Of a stretch of 64,000 nt of DNA, positions 27,963-36,297 are shown piece by piece. The position numbers and the translations under genes were made by a program. Origin of the DNA: Sphingobium vermicomposti (GTDB taxonomy: Bacteria > Pseudomonadota > Alphaproteobacteria > Sphingomonadales > Sphingomonadaceae); the NCBI RefSeq assembly GCF_011762025.1, contig NZ_JAASQR010000004.1, positions 372,001 through 436,000 of the forward strand. The letters are read 5' to 3'. The notes beneath the pieces were generated by a model. That model searched no databases. It had not been told where the DNA came from and saw only the letters and a program-made list of their open reading frames with translations. Numbering within the stretch: the stretch's first letter is position 1; each line of letters starts with the position of its first letter.

Positions 27963-28778
27963 ATGACATCCATTCTGCTTCACATCCACGACGACAGCGG
28001 CTCGGAAAGCCGACTGCAAGTCGCCTGCGACATCGCTCGCGGAGCGGATGCGCACCTGCATTGCGTGCAAGTAACCTCCGTACCCGGGCTGATTGCGTCC
28101 GATGTCTATGGCGGCGCGTCCATGGCGCCTGCGATGATGGCAGAACTGCATGACATAGACGCCCGGCTGCGGACCCACATGGAAGAACGGCTGCGGCGAG
28201 AGGGCGTAAATTGGGATTGGCGGCAGGTCGATGGCGATCTGGTGAACGGCCTGCTGTCAGCCTCCACACTCAGCGACTTCATTATCGTCACCCTGCCGGA
28301 AGGCCCCCGGACGGAAATGAGCGATCCTCCGCATATCGTCGCGGATTTAGCGTTGGGTGGTCGCTCGCCAGTGCTAGCGGTTCCGCAGGCAGCGCGCGGC
28401 CTGACCGTCGCCGGTCGGGTGCTGGTCGCCTGGGACGGATCGCAAGAAGCATCAGCCGCGCTGCGCCTTTCGCTCCCGCTTTTGAAGCTGGCTGAGGAGG
28501 TTCATATCGTGACCGTCGAGGAAGCGGGGAAATACCCCTTCCCCTCCACCGACGCGCCGGAATATCTTGCCCGCCATGGTATCAAGTCTCAGCTGCATAT
28601 CTGGCCGCAGGACGGACGGTCGGTCGAAGCAACGCTGCAGGCGGCCATAGGCGTGCTGAAACCCGACTGGATGGCCATGGGCGCTTACGGCCACAGCCGC
28701 CTGCGCGAACTGGTCTTTGGCGGGGTCACCCGCTCCATGTTGCGACAGGCGCGGGTGCCTCTTTTGCTCGCACATTAG
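27963..28778 (+). CDS. Universal stress protein, tandem UspA domains
   Basis: 271 residues with two UspA-like halves. The second half is better conserved, with VLVAWDGSQEASAAL near residue 144 and the ATP-binding GAYGHSRLRELVFGGVTRSML near 240 (quoted in part: GAYGHSRLRELVFGG). The first half (TSILLHIHDDSGSESRL) is more divergent and lacks a clear GxGxxG. The start at 27963 has GGAGG five bases upstream; the ATG at 27951 contains that site and is less likely. Divergent from the prkA stress operon, consistent with a shared stress role. Confidence 0.9.
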   Translation: MTSILLHIHDDSGSESRLQVACDIARGADAHLHCVQVTSVPGLIASDVYGGASMAPAMMAELHDIDARLRTHMEERLRREGVNWDWRQVDGDLVNGLLSASTLSDFIIVTLPEGPRTEMSDPPHIVADLALGGRSPVLAVPQAARGLTVAGRVLVAWDGSQEASAALRLSLPLLKLAEEVHIVTVEEAGKYPFPSTDAPEYLARHGIKSQLHIWPQDGRSVEATLQAAIGVLKPDWMAMGAYGHSRLRELVFGGVTRSMLRQARVPLLLAH

Positions 28779-29098
28779 CCGTTTTGAAGTCCGATGCAGC
28801 ATTTGCGTGCTGATAGGGGTCGGAGCAATTGCAACCAAAATGAAGCGAACATTTACGCCCGCGCGACCGCGATATATCGGTTTTGCGCGTTAATCGGCAC
28901 GCAAAAATGGCGGCAATGGCTGCTTCCGATGCCGGATCGCCATTAACCTCCGGCAGCCCTTCACATCAAAATGGCCCGATCTGCGGTCCCCTTATCTTCG
29001 CGGATTCTCTAGGGAATCTGGCCAAGGGTGAGCGCCGGGATGCGCTGATCCCGGTCGGGGCAAAGGCTTTGCGTAATCGCAAGCCAAAGGGGGTTGAA
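28779..29098 (+). other. Intergenic region / long leader before Flp pilus operon
   Basis: 320 bases without a convincing gene. The left part has an inverted repeat TTTTGCG (28881-28887) / CGCAAAA (28900-28906) and an AT-richer stretch with TTAA words. The right part (29003-29085) holds three consecutive hairpins, listed separately. The reading frame of cpaB is open through here, but no start codon has a good ribosome site before 29099. Confidence 0.5.
29003..29085 (+). promoter_or_regulatory. Structured mRNA leader of cpaB (three hairpins)
   Basis: Three stems follow each other: GATTC/GAATC (29003-29018), CCGGGAT/ATCCCGG with a six-base loop (29035-29054), and GGCTTTGCG/CGCAAGCC with a TAAT loop and one bulge (29065-29085). 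The last ends about 13 bases before the cpaB ATG and directly before its AAAGGGGG ribosome site. It does not match the c-di-GMP (GEMM) riboswitch consensus that I know. A regulatory leader is inference. Confidence 0.4.
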
Positions 29099-29980
29099 AT
29101 GCAGCTCGGTGCAAAAGCCAGGACCATGATGATCGCGGGGACGCTAGCCGCCCTGCTATTCCTCATGCTTGGCATTCGGGAATTGCAGCGGACTCCTGCA
29201 GCAGCGTCTCCCTCACCTGCCCCGTGGGTCGGAGCGCCGGTCGTCGTACTCGCAGCGGCCGCGCGCCAGATCGACACGGGAGAAACGATCACGCCCGGGA
29301 TGATCCGTAACCTGGTCGCCGACCCTGGTCGCAATCCGCAAGTGGCGACGCCAGCCGAACTAATCGGCAAGGTTGCCACGCGGACGATCGCTTCCGGGTC
29401 GCCGATCCCGCGCGATGCGGTGGGCGGAGAGGCCAAACTCGCCATTCGCGTCCCGGTCGGCATGCGCGCGATCAGCATCGATACAACTGCCGAGATCGCG
29501 GTCGCAGGCCTTGTCCGGCCCGGAGACCGCGTCGATGTGCAGGTCGTCTATCCAGGTGCCGACGCCATCAGCGGCGCGCGCGGCGCAGGGCGTAGCCGCG
29601 CGCAGACGTTGCTTCAGATGGTGCAGGTGCTGGCCGTGGGCGAAACCATCGTGGGTGGAGAATCCTCGACCAGTTCGACCGGCTCTTCTCCTCCACCTCC
29701 GGCCCGGACGGTCACGTTGGCGCTGACGCCGGATCAAGTGTCCACCCTCTCTCTTGCCAAGAATACCGGTGCGCTCACCCTTTCGCTGCGCAATCCCGTC
29801 GACAGCGAACAGACGACTGCCACCGCCGCTGCCGCGACGTCCAGGGCACCCGATGCGGTGACCGCCACTGCGCCCCAGCCCCCGCGCAAGTCGCGGCCCT
29901 CACGGCGACCTGCCCACACTATTCAGCTTGTCGTCGGCGACCGCCACGAAACCATTTATTCAGGGGGTGAAGCGCGTTGA
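29099..29980 (+). CDS. cpaB: Flp pilus assembly protein CpaB
   Basis: Periplasmic, membrane-anchored CpaB/RcpC (293 residues) of the Tad apparatus. One N-terminal membrane segment (residues about 10-25) is followed by a SAF domain with ARQIDTGETITPGMI near residue 57 and VRPGDRVDVQVVYPG near 139. The C-terminus is Ser/Pro/Ala-rich and basic. The ATG at 29099 is chosen for its AAGGGGG site and the typical CpaB N-terminus. First gene of the pilus operon; stop overlaps cpaC. Confidence 0.92.
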   Translation: MQLGAKARTMMIAGTLAALLFLMLGIRELQRTPAAASPSPAPWVGAPVVVLAAAARQIDTGETITPGMIRNLVADPGRNPQVATPAELIGKVATRTIASGSPIPRDAVGGEAKLAIRVPVGMRAISIDTTAEIAVAGLVRPGDRVDVQVVYPGADAISGARGAGRSRAQTLLQMVQVLAVGETIVGGESSTSSTGSSPPPPARTVTLALTPDQVSTLSLAKNTGALTLSLRNPVDSEQTTATAAAATSRAPDAVTATAPQPPRKSRPSRRPAHTIQLVVGDRHETIYSGGEAR

Positions 29981-31158
29981 TCAGGACATTTACCCCTGCC
30001 TTGCTAGGGCTGGCCCTGTGCGCCGCCTGCCCAGCATATGCTATTGCGCAGGAAGCGCCAATGCCGCTGCGCGGCAAGCGCACCATCACCTTTACCCAGC
30101 CGATCGGGCGCGTCGAGGTGGACCACGACAATATCATCTCGGTCGCCGCGCCCAGCGCCCGTTCGCTGCGGCTGACCGGGGTCGGAGCAGGAACAGCCAC
30201 GCTTCGCATATTCGGTGTGAACGGCGCGCTGCTTGATGAAAGGATAGTGACGGTGGGGTCGCCCGCCTCATCCGTCAACGCGGCGGAAGAAGGCCGCCTG
30301 ACCAGCGCGGACCGGATCGTCGCGGGCGAACAGGTGGTGGCCGTTGATGTGCAGTTCGCCGCCATATCGACATCGACGCTCAAGGCGCTGGGGTTCAACT
30401 TCGCAAAGCTTAGCGGCGGCCTTCAGGGAGCGATCGTGTCGCCCAGCACGCTCACCAGCGCCAGCTTTTCCCGCGACGGCTCCAGCATCGATGCCAGCGT
30501 GCCCATCCAGAATGCGTTCAACCTTTTCCTGTCGTCACCCAATCGCGGCGTCAATGCGGTGTTGAGTGCGCTGTCATCGAACGGCCTGTCCGAACTGCTC
30601 GCCCAACCGACATTACTGGTCCGGTCGGGGGAACAGGCGAGTTTCCTGGCGGGCGGCGAAATACCCGTGCCGGTCCCGCAAGCGTCCGCCGGGTCGGGCA
30701 GCACCATTTCCATTCAATATAAGGAATTTGGCGTGCGCCTGGCCGTTACCCCATTTGTCCTGTCGAAGGACAATATCGTGCTCAAGATCGCGCCAGAGGT
30801 CAGCGAACTGGATTATGCCAACGGCGTCCAGTTGCAGGGCTATGTCATCCCCGGCCTGCGCCGCCGGTCGGCGGAAACGACGGTCGAACTGGGTAGCGGA
30901 CAGAGCTTTGTGATCGCGGGGCTCAGCTATTCCAGCCAGTCGGTGACGCGGGACAAGACACCGCTGCTGGGTGACATCCCCGTGCTGGGTGCTTTTTTCC
31001 GCCGCCAGCAAAGCCAGAAGGAACGGCAGGAGTTGGTCATCGTCGCCACCCCCCGGCTGGTGGGACCAGTGCAGGCGGCCAGCATGCCCGCGCTGCCCGG
31101 CACTGCGACGGATGCCATCGCCCCGGATGCGCCCACCTTTGGTTTGGTGAGGCGCTGA
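29977..31158 (+). CDS. cpaC: Flp pilus secretin CpaC (RcpA)
   Basis: Outer-membrane secretin of the Tad system (393 residues). It begins with TTG at 29977, with GGGGGTGAA upstream, and has a signal peptide ending near YAIAQ. The N-terminal pilus-assembly domain (RTITFTQPIGRVEVDHDNI near residue 35) is followed by the secretin domain with SGEQASFLAGGEIPVPVPQ near 210 and TPLLGDIPVLGAFFRR near 325, the conserved secretin core (segments quoted within limit). Overlaps cpaB by four bases. Confidence 0.94.
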   Translation: MIRTFTPALLGLALCAACPAYAIAQEAPMPLRGKRTITFTQPIGRVEVDHDNIISVAAPSARSLRLTGVGAGTATLRIFGVNGALLDERIVTVGSPASSVNAAEEGRLTSADRIVAGEQVVAVDVQFAAISTSTLKALGFNFAKLSGGLQGAIVSPSTLTSASFSRDGSSIDASVPIQNAFNLFLSSPNRGVNAVLSALSSNGLSELLAQPTLLVRSGEQASFLAGGEIPVPVPQASAGSGSTISIQYKEFGVRLAVTPFVLSKDNIVLKIAPEVSELDYANGVQLQGYVIPGLRRRSAETTVELGSGQSFVIAGLSYSSQSVTRDKTPLLGDIPVLGAFFRRQQSQKERQELVIVATPRLVGPVQAASMPALPGTATDAIAPDAPTFGLVRR

Positions 31159-31160
31159 TC

Positions 31161-32330
31161 ATGGCGAACATTCTCCTTCTATCGGTCGACCGCAGCCTTG
31201 CCGAACGGATCGAGCAGGCGATGAACGGGCGGGCGACTGTCGAGATGGCGCAATCGGTTGCGTCTGACTTGCCCGCTGGACCCGCTGTCATCGTGATCGA
31301 TCGGACTGCGATCCCGCCTGAACGGTCGATCACCGCCGCTATTGCAGCCGTTGCCGAAGTTGCGGGAGGTCGGGCGATTGTGCTGGCGACGTCGGATTGT
31401 GACGCTGACGAGATATTGCGGGCTGTTCGTGCGGGGGCGGATGACATCATTCCGCGTCAGGGTGAGGGAGGGGAGATTTCGGACATATTGTGGCGGCTAA
31501 TTAATGAAGGAAACAGCGAACAGAATCGCGGTGGTCGACTGACGTTGGTGGTGGGGGCGGATCAGGAGGTGGCGGCTATGGTTGCTACCGACATGGCGGT
31601 TAGTCGGGCGGGGGAGCGGTCGCCTGCTGTGTTGATCGACTGCACGATGCCGACCAGTGCGGCGCAGGCTTATCTTGATTTATCAGTAGGTTATGGAATG
31701 GCCGCTGCCATTGGGGACATGGAGCGGCTGGACGCCAGCTTACTGTCCAGCGCGCTGGCCCGGCATGGTCCCAGTGGGCTGTTGCTGCTGACATTCGATG
31801 GCGGGACGGGCGCGGAGCCGGTGGGGATCGGACCCACAGACATTGCCGCGCTGGTCCGCCTGCTCCGCACATGCTGCGCGGAGGTGGTGCTGAGCGTCGG
31901 GAGCCTGCGCCATGCGGGGCTGTTGCGGGATCTGGGGGCGCAGGCCGACCGCATCGAATTGCTGTGCGCCCAGTCCATTCGCGAGCTGGAGGCGTCCCGC
32001 CGCCTGATCGACCGGATGGGAGCAGATGGCGCGGTTCTGGCCAAGACGCGGCTTGTGGTGTGGGATCATCAGCCATCGGTGCTGCTGGACGGGCGGCGCA
32101 TGGCCGACATATTGGGCATTTCCACCGTCCATCCGCTGCCCGTCGATCATGCGCGAGCGCGCAACGCGCTGAACGCGGGGCAGCCCATGGCGATGGAGAA
32201 GGACGGCGGGCCCTATATGCAGGCGATCCGCAGGATGTGCGGCATTCAGCCACCCGCGCCCAGCGCCGCTTTCGCGAGCATCGACCGTGTGCGCCGCGCC
32301 GTCCGCCGAACGATGGAGCGGGCGTCATGA
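31161..32330 (+). CDS. cpaE: TadZ/CpaE-like protein without a Walker A motif
   Basis: 389 residues in the position of CpaE/TadZ, which localises the pilus machine to the pole. Residues 1 to about 110 look like a receiver-like (ARD) domain and the rest like a MinD/ParA fold. In this copy the expected KGGxGKT loop is replaced by VVGADQEVAAMVATDMA near residue 130, so ATP binding of the usual kind is unlikely. Degenerate TadZ proteins are known. GC-rich style and local GGGCGGG use look slightly different around 31360-31640. It follows cpaC by two bases and overlaps cpaF by ATGA. Confidence 0.82.
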   Translation: MANILLLSVDRSLAERIEQAMNGRATVEMAQSVASDLPAGPAVIVIDRTAIPPERSITAAIAAVAEVAGGRAIVLATSDCDADEILRAVRAGADDIIPRQGEGGEISDILWRLINEGNSEQNRGGRLTLVVGADQEVAAMVATDMAVSRAGERSPAVLIDCTMPTSAAQAYLDLSVGYGMAAAIGDMERLDASLLSSALARHGPSGLLLLTFDGGTGAEPVGIGPTDIAALVRLLRTCCAEVVLSVGSLRHAGLLRDLGAQADRIELLCAQSIRELEASRRLIDRMGADGAVLAKTRLVVWDHQPSVLLDGRRMADILGISTVHPLPVDHARARNALNAGQPMAMEKDGGPYMQAIRRMCGIQPPAPSAAFASIDRVRRAVRRTMERAS

Positions 32331-33670
32331 GCCTGCTGACCGAAGACAGCCTGCCGATCAGCCCGGCGCGCGGTGGTGCCCGCCCCGCGCCCGTGGCCCA
32401 GCCCGCCACCCAGCGGATGAGCGACAGCTATCAGGCGGTGAAGGCGCAGACCTGCCAGCAGGTGATCGAGCAACTGGAAGCGCGGGGCAGCACCGCCGAC
32501 AAGCTGGGGCTGGGCGCGCTAAGGCAGGAGATTGAACAGGTCGTCACCAGCCGAAGCCGACGCGGACAGATGGCGTTGAACGCAGCCGAACGATTGTTGT
32601 TGATCGAGGATGTGGAGGATGAGGTCGCGGGCCTCGGCCCGCTCGCCCCGCTGCTGCGCGACCCCGACATTGACGACATCATCGTCAATGGTGCCGGGTC
32701 CATCTATGTCGAGCGCGCCGGGCTGCTGGAAAAGGTCGGCACGCGATTTCGCGACGATGCGCATCTGATGAACATCATCCACCGGATCGTGGGACCGATT
32801 GGCCGCCGCGTCGATGAAGCCAGCCCCTATGTCGATGCTCGCCTGCCCGACGGGTCGCGCGTCAACATCGTCATCCCGCCGGTCGCGCTGGACGGGCCGT
32901 TGCTGTCCGTCCGCAAGTTTCGCATGCAGGCGCTGGGCGTCGATGATTTTGTCGAACGGCAAGTGATGAGCGCGGACATGGCCGCCTATCTGGCCGCCGC
33001 CGTGCGGTCGCGCCTGAACATCCTGATCTGCGGCGGCACGGGCGCGGGCAAGTCCACGCTGCTGAACATGCTGTCGACATTCATCAGCGACCGCGAACGG
33101 TTGATCACCATAGAGGATGCCGCCGAACTTCAGTTGCGGCAGGACCATGTGGTCCGGCTGGAAACCCGCCCGCCCAACGTCGATGGCAACCGCGAAGTCA
33201 GCGCGCGCGAGCTGGTCCGCAACGCGCTGCGCATGCGCCCGGACAGGATCATCCTGGGCGAAGTGCGCGGCGTCGAGGTCGTGGAAATGTTGCAGGCGAT
33301 GTCCACCGGGCATGACGGGTCGATGGCTACGCTGCACGGCAACAGCCCCCGCGACGCCTTCGCGCGTCTGGAAATGCTGCTGGGCTTTGCCGGGCTGCAG
33401 AATGACATTCGGGCGATCCGCCGCTTCATCGCCAGCAGCGTCCACATCGTCGTCCACATCCAGCGGCTGGCCAATGGCAGCCGCCGGATCGTCGGCGTCA
33501 CCGAAGTCACCGGGCTGGAAGGCGACGCCTATTCGCTCAACGAACTTTTCAGTTTCCATGAGCAGCCCGCCATGTCGGGCCTGGGCGAATTTCGCACATT
33601 GTCGCCGCGCCCCTATTTCGCCGACCGCCTGCGCGACTATGCGGGCGTGACGGGGCAGCCGCTATGTTGA
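32327..33670 (+). CDS. cpaF: Flp pilus assembly ATPase CpaF (TadA)
   Basis: Secretion ATPase (447 residues) of the GspE/VirB11 superfamily that drives Flp pilus extension. Walker A CGGTGAGKSTLLNML is near residue 236, the Asp box ITIEDAAELQL near 263 and RPDRIILGEVRG (Walker B) near 304, followed by STGHDGSMATLHGNSP. The N-terminal region includes VEDEVAGLGPLAPLL, typical of TadA. The ATG at 32327 overlaps the cpaE stop; the longer open frame is a shadow. Confidence 0.95.
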   Translation: MSLLTEDSLPISPARGGARPAPVAQPATQRMSDSYQAVKAQTCQQVIEQLEARGSTADKLGLGALRQEIEQVVTSRSRRGQMALNAAERLLLIEDVEDEVAGLGPLAPLLRDPDIDDIIVNGAGSIYVERAGLLEKVGTRFRDDAHLMNIIHRIVGPIGRRVDEASPYVDARLPDGSRVNIVIPPVALDGPLLSVRKFRMQALGVDDFVERQVMSADMAAYLAAAVRSRLNILICGGTGAGKSTLLNMLSTFISDRERLITIEDAAELQLRQDHVVRLETRPPNVDGNREVSARELVRNALRMRPDRIILGEVRGVEVVEMLQAMSTGHDGSMATLHGNSPRDAFARLEMLLGFAGLQNDIRAIRRFIASSVHIVVHIQRLANGSRRIVGVTEVTGLEGDAYSLNELFSFHEQPAMSGLGEFRTLSPRPYFADRLRDYAGVTGQPLC

Positions 33671-34569
33671 GGGGGGCGGCGTTCCTGCTGTTGGCGTTGC
33701 TGATCATGGCGGCGGTGCTGGGGCATTGGCTGGCGCTGCGGGGCGCGGCCCGATCCCGCCTGAACCGGCGTCTGGCCGCCTTGTCGCAGGGTGTCGATGC
33801 ACCACCCATCCGCCTGAGCGCCCCGTTGACGGTGCCGGATCGGATCGCCCCGTTGCTGGCGCAGGCGCAACTGGAAATCACGCCGCGCACCGCCGGGATC
33901 ATCGCGGGCGGGCTGATGTTGCTGGCGCTTGTCCTGTTGCTGGTTTCCGGGCCGGTGGCGGTGCTGGGCCTGCTGCTGGCTGTGCCGCTACTGTCGTTCG
34001 GCTGGGTCAAGCGGCGGGCGCAGCGGCGGATCGATGCGCTGATCGATGCCCTGCCATTCTATATCGACGCCGTCCGGCAGATGCAGACGGTGGGCAATTC
34101 GCTGTCGCAGGCGTTGGAGCGGTCGCTGGGCGAAGCGCCGGGCATCGTGCGCGCCTATCTGGCCCCGGTGGCCCGCCGCCTGGAACTGGGCGCGCCGGTG
34201 GGTGAAGCGATGCAGCAGCTGGCAGACCGCCTGCGCGTTCCTGAAGTATCGATGCTGGCGGCGGCGATCCGCACCAATTTGCGCTATGGCGGGTCGATTA
34301 CCGGCGTCCTGTCCAACCTGGCGGCGATCCTGCGCGAACGCATCCGCATCAAGCGCGAGTTGAAGGCCGCGACATCCGAAGCGAAGGTCAGTTCCCGCGT
34401 GCTGATCGCCATGCCGCTGGTGGCGATGGCGCTGCTGATGTCGATGAACCCGGCCTATATCGACTTTTTTCTGGCTGATCCGCGCGGGCGCAAACTGGCC
34501 GTGGTGGCGATTGGGCTGCAGGCGGCGGGCATGTTGGTGATGCGGCGCGTCATGAGGCTGGCCTTCTGA
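33664..34569 (+). CDS. tadB: Flp pilus inner-membrane platform protein TadB
   Basis: Type II secretion F-domain protein (301 residues), one of the paired platform proteins. Membrane segments lie near residues 4-24, 77-115, 238-256 and 270-290; the T2SSF core around 120-235 has ALPFYIDAVRQMQTVGNSL and IRTNLRYGGSITGVL. Overlaps cpaF by seven bases and tadC by one. Confidence 0.92.
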   Translation: MLRGAAFLLLALLIMAAVLGHWLALRGAARSRLNRRLAALSQGVDAPPIRLSAPLTVPDRIAPLLAQAQLEITPRTAGIIAGGLMLLALVLLLVSGPVAVLGLLLAVPLLSFGWVKRRAQRRIDALIDALPFYIDAVRQMQTVGNSLSQALERSLGEAPGIVRAYLAPVARRLELGAPVGEAMQQLADRLRVPEVSMLAAAIRTNLRYGGSITGVLSNLAAILRERIRIKRELKAATSEAKVSSRVLIAMPLVAMALLMSMNPAYIDFFLADPRGRKLAVVAIGLQAAGMLVMRRVMRLAF

Positions 34570-35459
34570 TGCCGTCCCCGCTGTTCTTCCTTTGCATCGT
34601 CGTCATGCTGGCGGGATTGGTCTTCGCCGCGAAGGGGGTGCGGCTTTCGCTGGCCGACCGGCGGCTGGAAGCGCGGCTATCGGCCATAGCGCCATCAGCA
34701 ACGCCCGGCGGCGAGCGCTTTGCCCTGCCCGGTTTCATCGCCGCGCGTGGGCGCGACCGGTCGGAACTGGAAAGCAGGCTGCAACTGGCCGGTTTCCGCG
34801 ATCCGCGCGCGCTGCAACTGTTTGTCGGGCTGCGGATCGCCGCGACGGCCGGATCGGCGCTGCTGGTCATGCTGCTGTGCCGGGTTGCATGGGGCGGCTG
34901 GCTGGCCCGGCCCCTGTTGATCGTCATCGGCGCGGGCCTGGTCTATGTCGGCATGAAACAGGCGCTGTATATGCTGGCGTCAGCACGGTCGCGCAGGGTG
35001 ACGGCGGAATTTCCCTTCCTGATCGATCTGATGCTGATGATGCTGGAAAGCGGCGTGTCGCTCGACCAATGTTTCCGTTCCATCGCGCGGGATGAACAGG
35101 TGGCGGTGCCTGAACATGGCCCGCTGATCGGCCTGCTGATCGCCGACCTTGACCGGGGCATGCGTTATGAACTGGCACTGGACCGCTGGGCGGCGCGCGT
35201 CGCGATCAGCGGGGGGAAGGAGCTGGCCGCGCTGTTTCGACAGGCCATGTTCCAGGGGGTCGAACTGGCCCCGGCCCTGCGCGAATTTGCGCGCGAATTT
35301 ACCCAGCGCCGCGTCGCCCGCGCGCGCGAAGCCATGGGCGGCATCACCGTGCGCATGGTGGTGTTGATGATCCTGTTCTTCATGCCTGCCCTGTTCATCG
35401 TGCTGGGCGGGCCGCCGGTCATCGCCATATTCGACACATTGCGGGGCGCGGGGCGATGA
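34569..35459 (+). CDS. tadC: Flp pilus inner-membrane platform protein TadC
   Basis: Second T2SSF-domain platform protein (296 residues). FPFLIDLMLMMLESGVSLDQ near residue 145 and the GKELAALFRQAMFQGVELA segment near 218 are the conserved core; membrane helices lie at the N-terminus, near 95-125 and at the C-terminus. It works with TadB and CpaF. Coupled to tadD by a four-base overlap. Confidence 0.92.
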   Translation: MPSPLFFLCIVVMLAGLVFAAKGVRLSLADRRLEARLSAIAPSATPGGERFALPGFIAARGRDRSELESRLQLAGFRDPRALQLFVGLRIAATAGSALLVMLLCRVAWGGWLARPLLIVIGAGLVYVGMKQALYMLASARSRRVTAEFPFLIDLMLMMLESGVSLDQCFRSIARDEQVAVPEHGPLIGLLIADLDRGMRYELALDRWAARVAISGGKELAALFRQAMFQGVELAPALREFAREFTQRRVARAREAMGGITVRMVVLMILFFMPALFIVLGGPPVIAIFDTLRGAGR

Positions 35460-36082
35460 TCCGCCAGTTTGCCCTTCCCCTGATGGCCGTGATGATCATG
35501 GCCGCCGGGCCAAAGGCCGACCCGACGCGCAGCCTGTACCTGCAACTGATCGAACAGGCGCGTGGCGATGGCCGTCCCCGTGCGGCCATCGCCTATCTGG
35601 ACGATTTCGACCGCCGCTATCCGGGCGAGGTGCAGGCGCAGATTTTGCGGGTGAACAGCCTGCTGGACCTGAACGATGTCGATGCTGCGGAAAGAGCGGC
35701 GGCGGTCCTGCCCGCATCGCCGGAAAGCAGCGCGGTGCGTGGGCATGTGCTCTGCGCGCGGGGTCAGTGGGCGGAGGCGGCGACGCTCTACCGTCAGGCG
35801 ATGGATGCGCGGCCTGCCGATGCGCTGCTGCGCAATGCGCTGGGCTATGCGCTGCTGCGTTTGGGGCAGACCGCCCCGGCCATCGAAGCGTTGCGCGGCG
35901 CGGTCGATCTGGCGCCCACAGACCGATCCATCCGCAACAATCTGCTGCTGGCGTTGATCGTCGGCGGTGAGCGCGCGGAGGCCGACGCCCGCCTGCGTCA
36001 GATCCGCGACGGCGGTGAGCAGGATGCGCTGCGCCGGATGCTCGCCGTTGAAGCCGATCGCATTGCAAGGAAGGAAAGCTGA
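35456..36082 (+). CDS. tadD: Tetratricopeptide protein TadD
   Basis: 208 residues, signal-like N-terminus followed by TPR-type helices (ALLRNALGYALLRLGQTAPA, then IEALRGAVDLAPTDRSIRNN). TadD proteins are small TPR (often lipo-) proteins that help assemble or localise the secretin. No clear lipobox is visible here, so it may be periplasmic. Overlaps tadC and the next small gene. Confidence 0.82.
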   Translation: MIRQFALPLMAVMIMAAGPKADPTRSLYLQLIEQARGDGRPRAAIAYLDDFDRRYPGEVQAQILRVNSLLDLNDVDAAERAAAVLPASPESSAVRGHVLCARGQWAEAATLYRQAMDARPADALLRNALGYALLRLGQTAPAIEALRGAVDLAPTDRSIRNNLLLALIVGGERAEADARLRQIRDGGEQDALRRMLAVEADRIARKES

Positions 36083-36297
36083 TGTTCTGTCTGCTCATCG
36101 CCGCCGCCGCGCCTGTCGCGCCGATGCCGGATCAGGCGCGCCGGGTGATTGAATGGCAGTTGCGTGCTCCCCCGCGCGATGGTCAGGCCGCCGGGCTGTC
36201 GGGCGAGGAAGCGGAGGTCATCCGCGAACGATATCTCCAGTCCATCGGCCAGCGCCCGCCGCAGTCGTCGGCCCCTGAACGCCGCGACGGACGGTGA
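36082..36297 (+). CDS. Small hypothetical protein inside the Tad operon
   Basis: 71 residues, probably exported: a short hydrophobic N-terminus MFCLLIAAAAPVAP, then a polar helix (QARRVIEWQLRAPP, GEEAEVIRERYLQS). The start overlaps tadD by one base (TGATG) and the stop overlaps the GTG of the TadG-like gene. Position and coupling support translation; no family recognised. Possibly a sphingomonad-specific pilus accessory. Confidence 0.6.
   Translation: MFCLLIAAAAPVAPMPDQARRVIEWQLRAPPRDGQAAGLSGEEAEVIRERYLQSIGQRPPQSSAPERRDGR

Noticed and set aside
29003-29098. c-di-GMP (GEMM) riboswitch before cpaB
   Set aside because: GCAAAGGC and CGCAAGCC words are suggestive, but the tetraloop-receptor arrangement and conserved core are not present; kept only as a structured leader.
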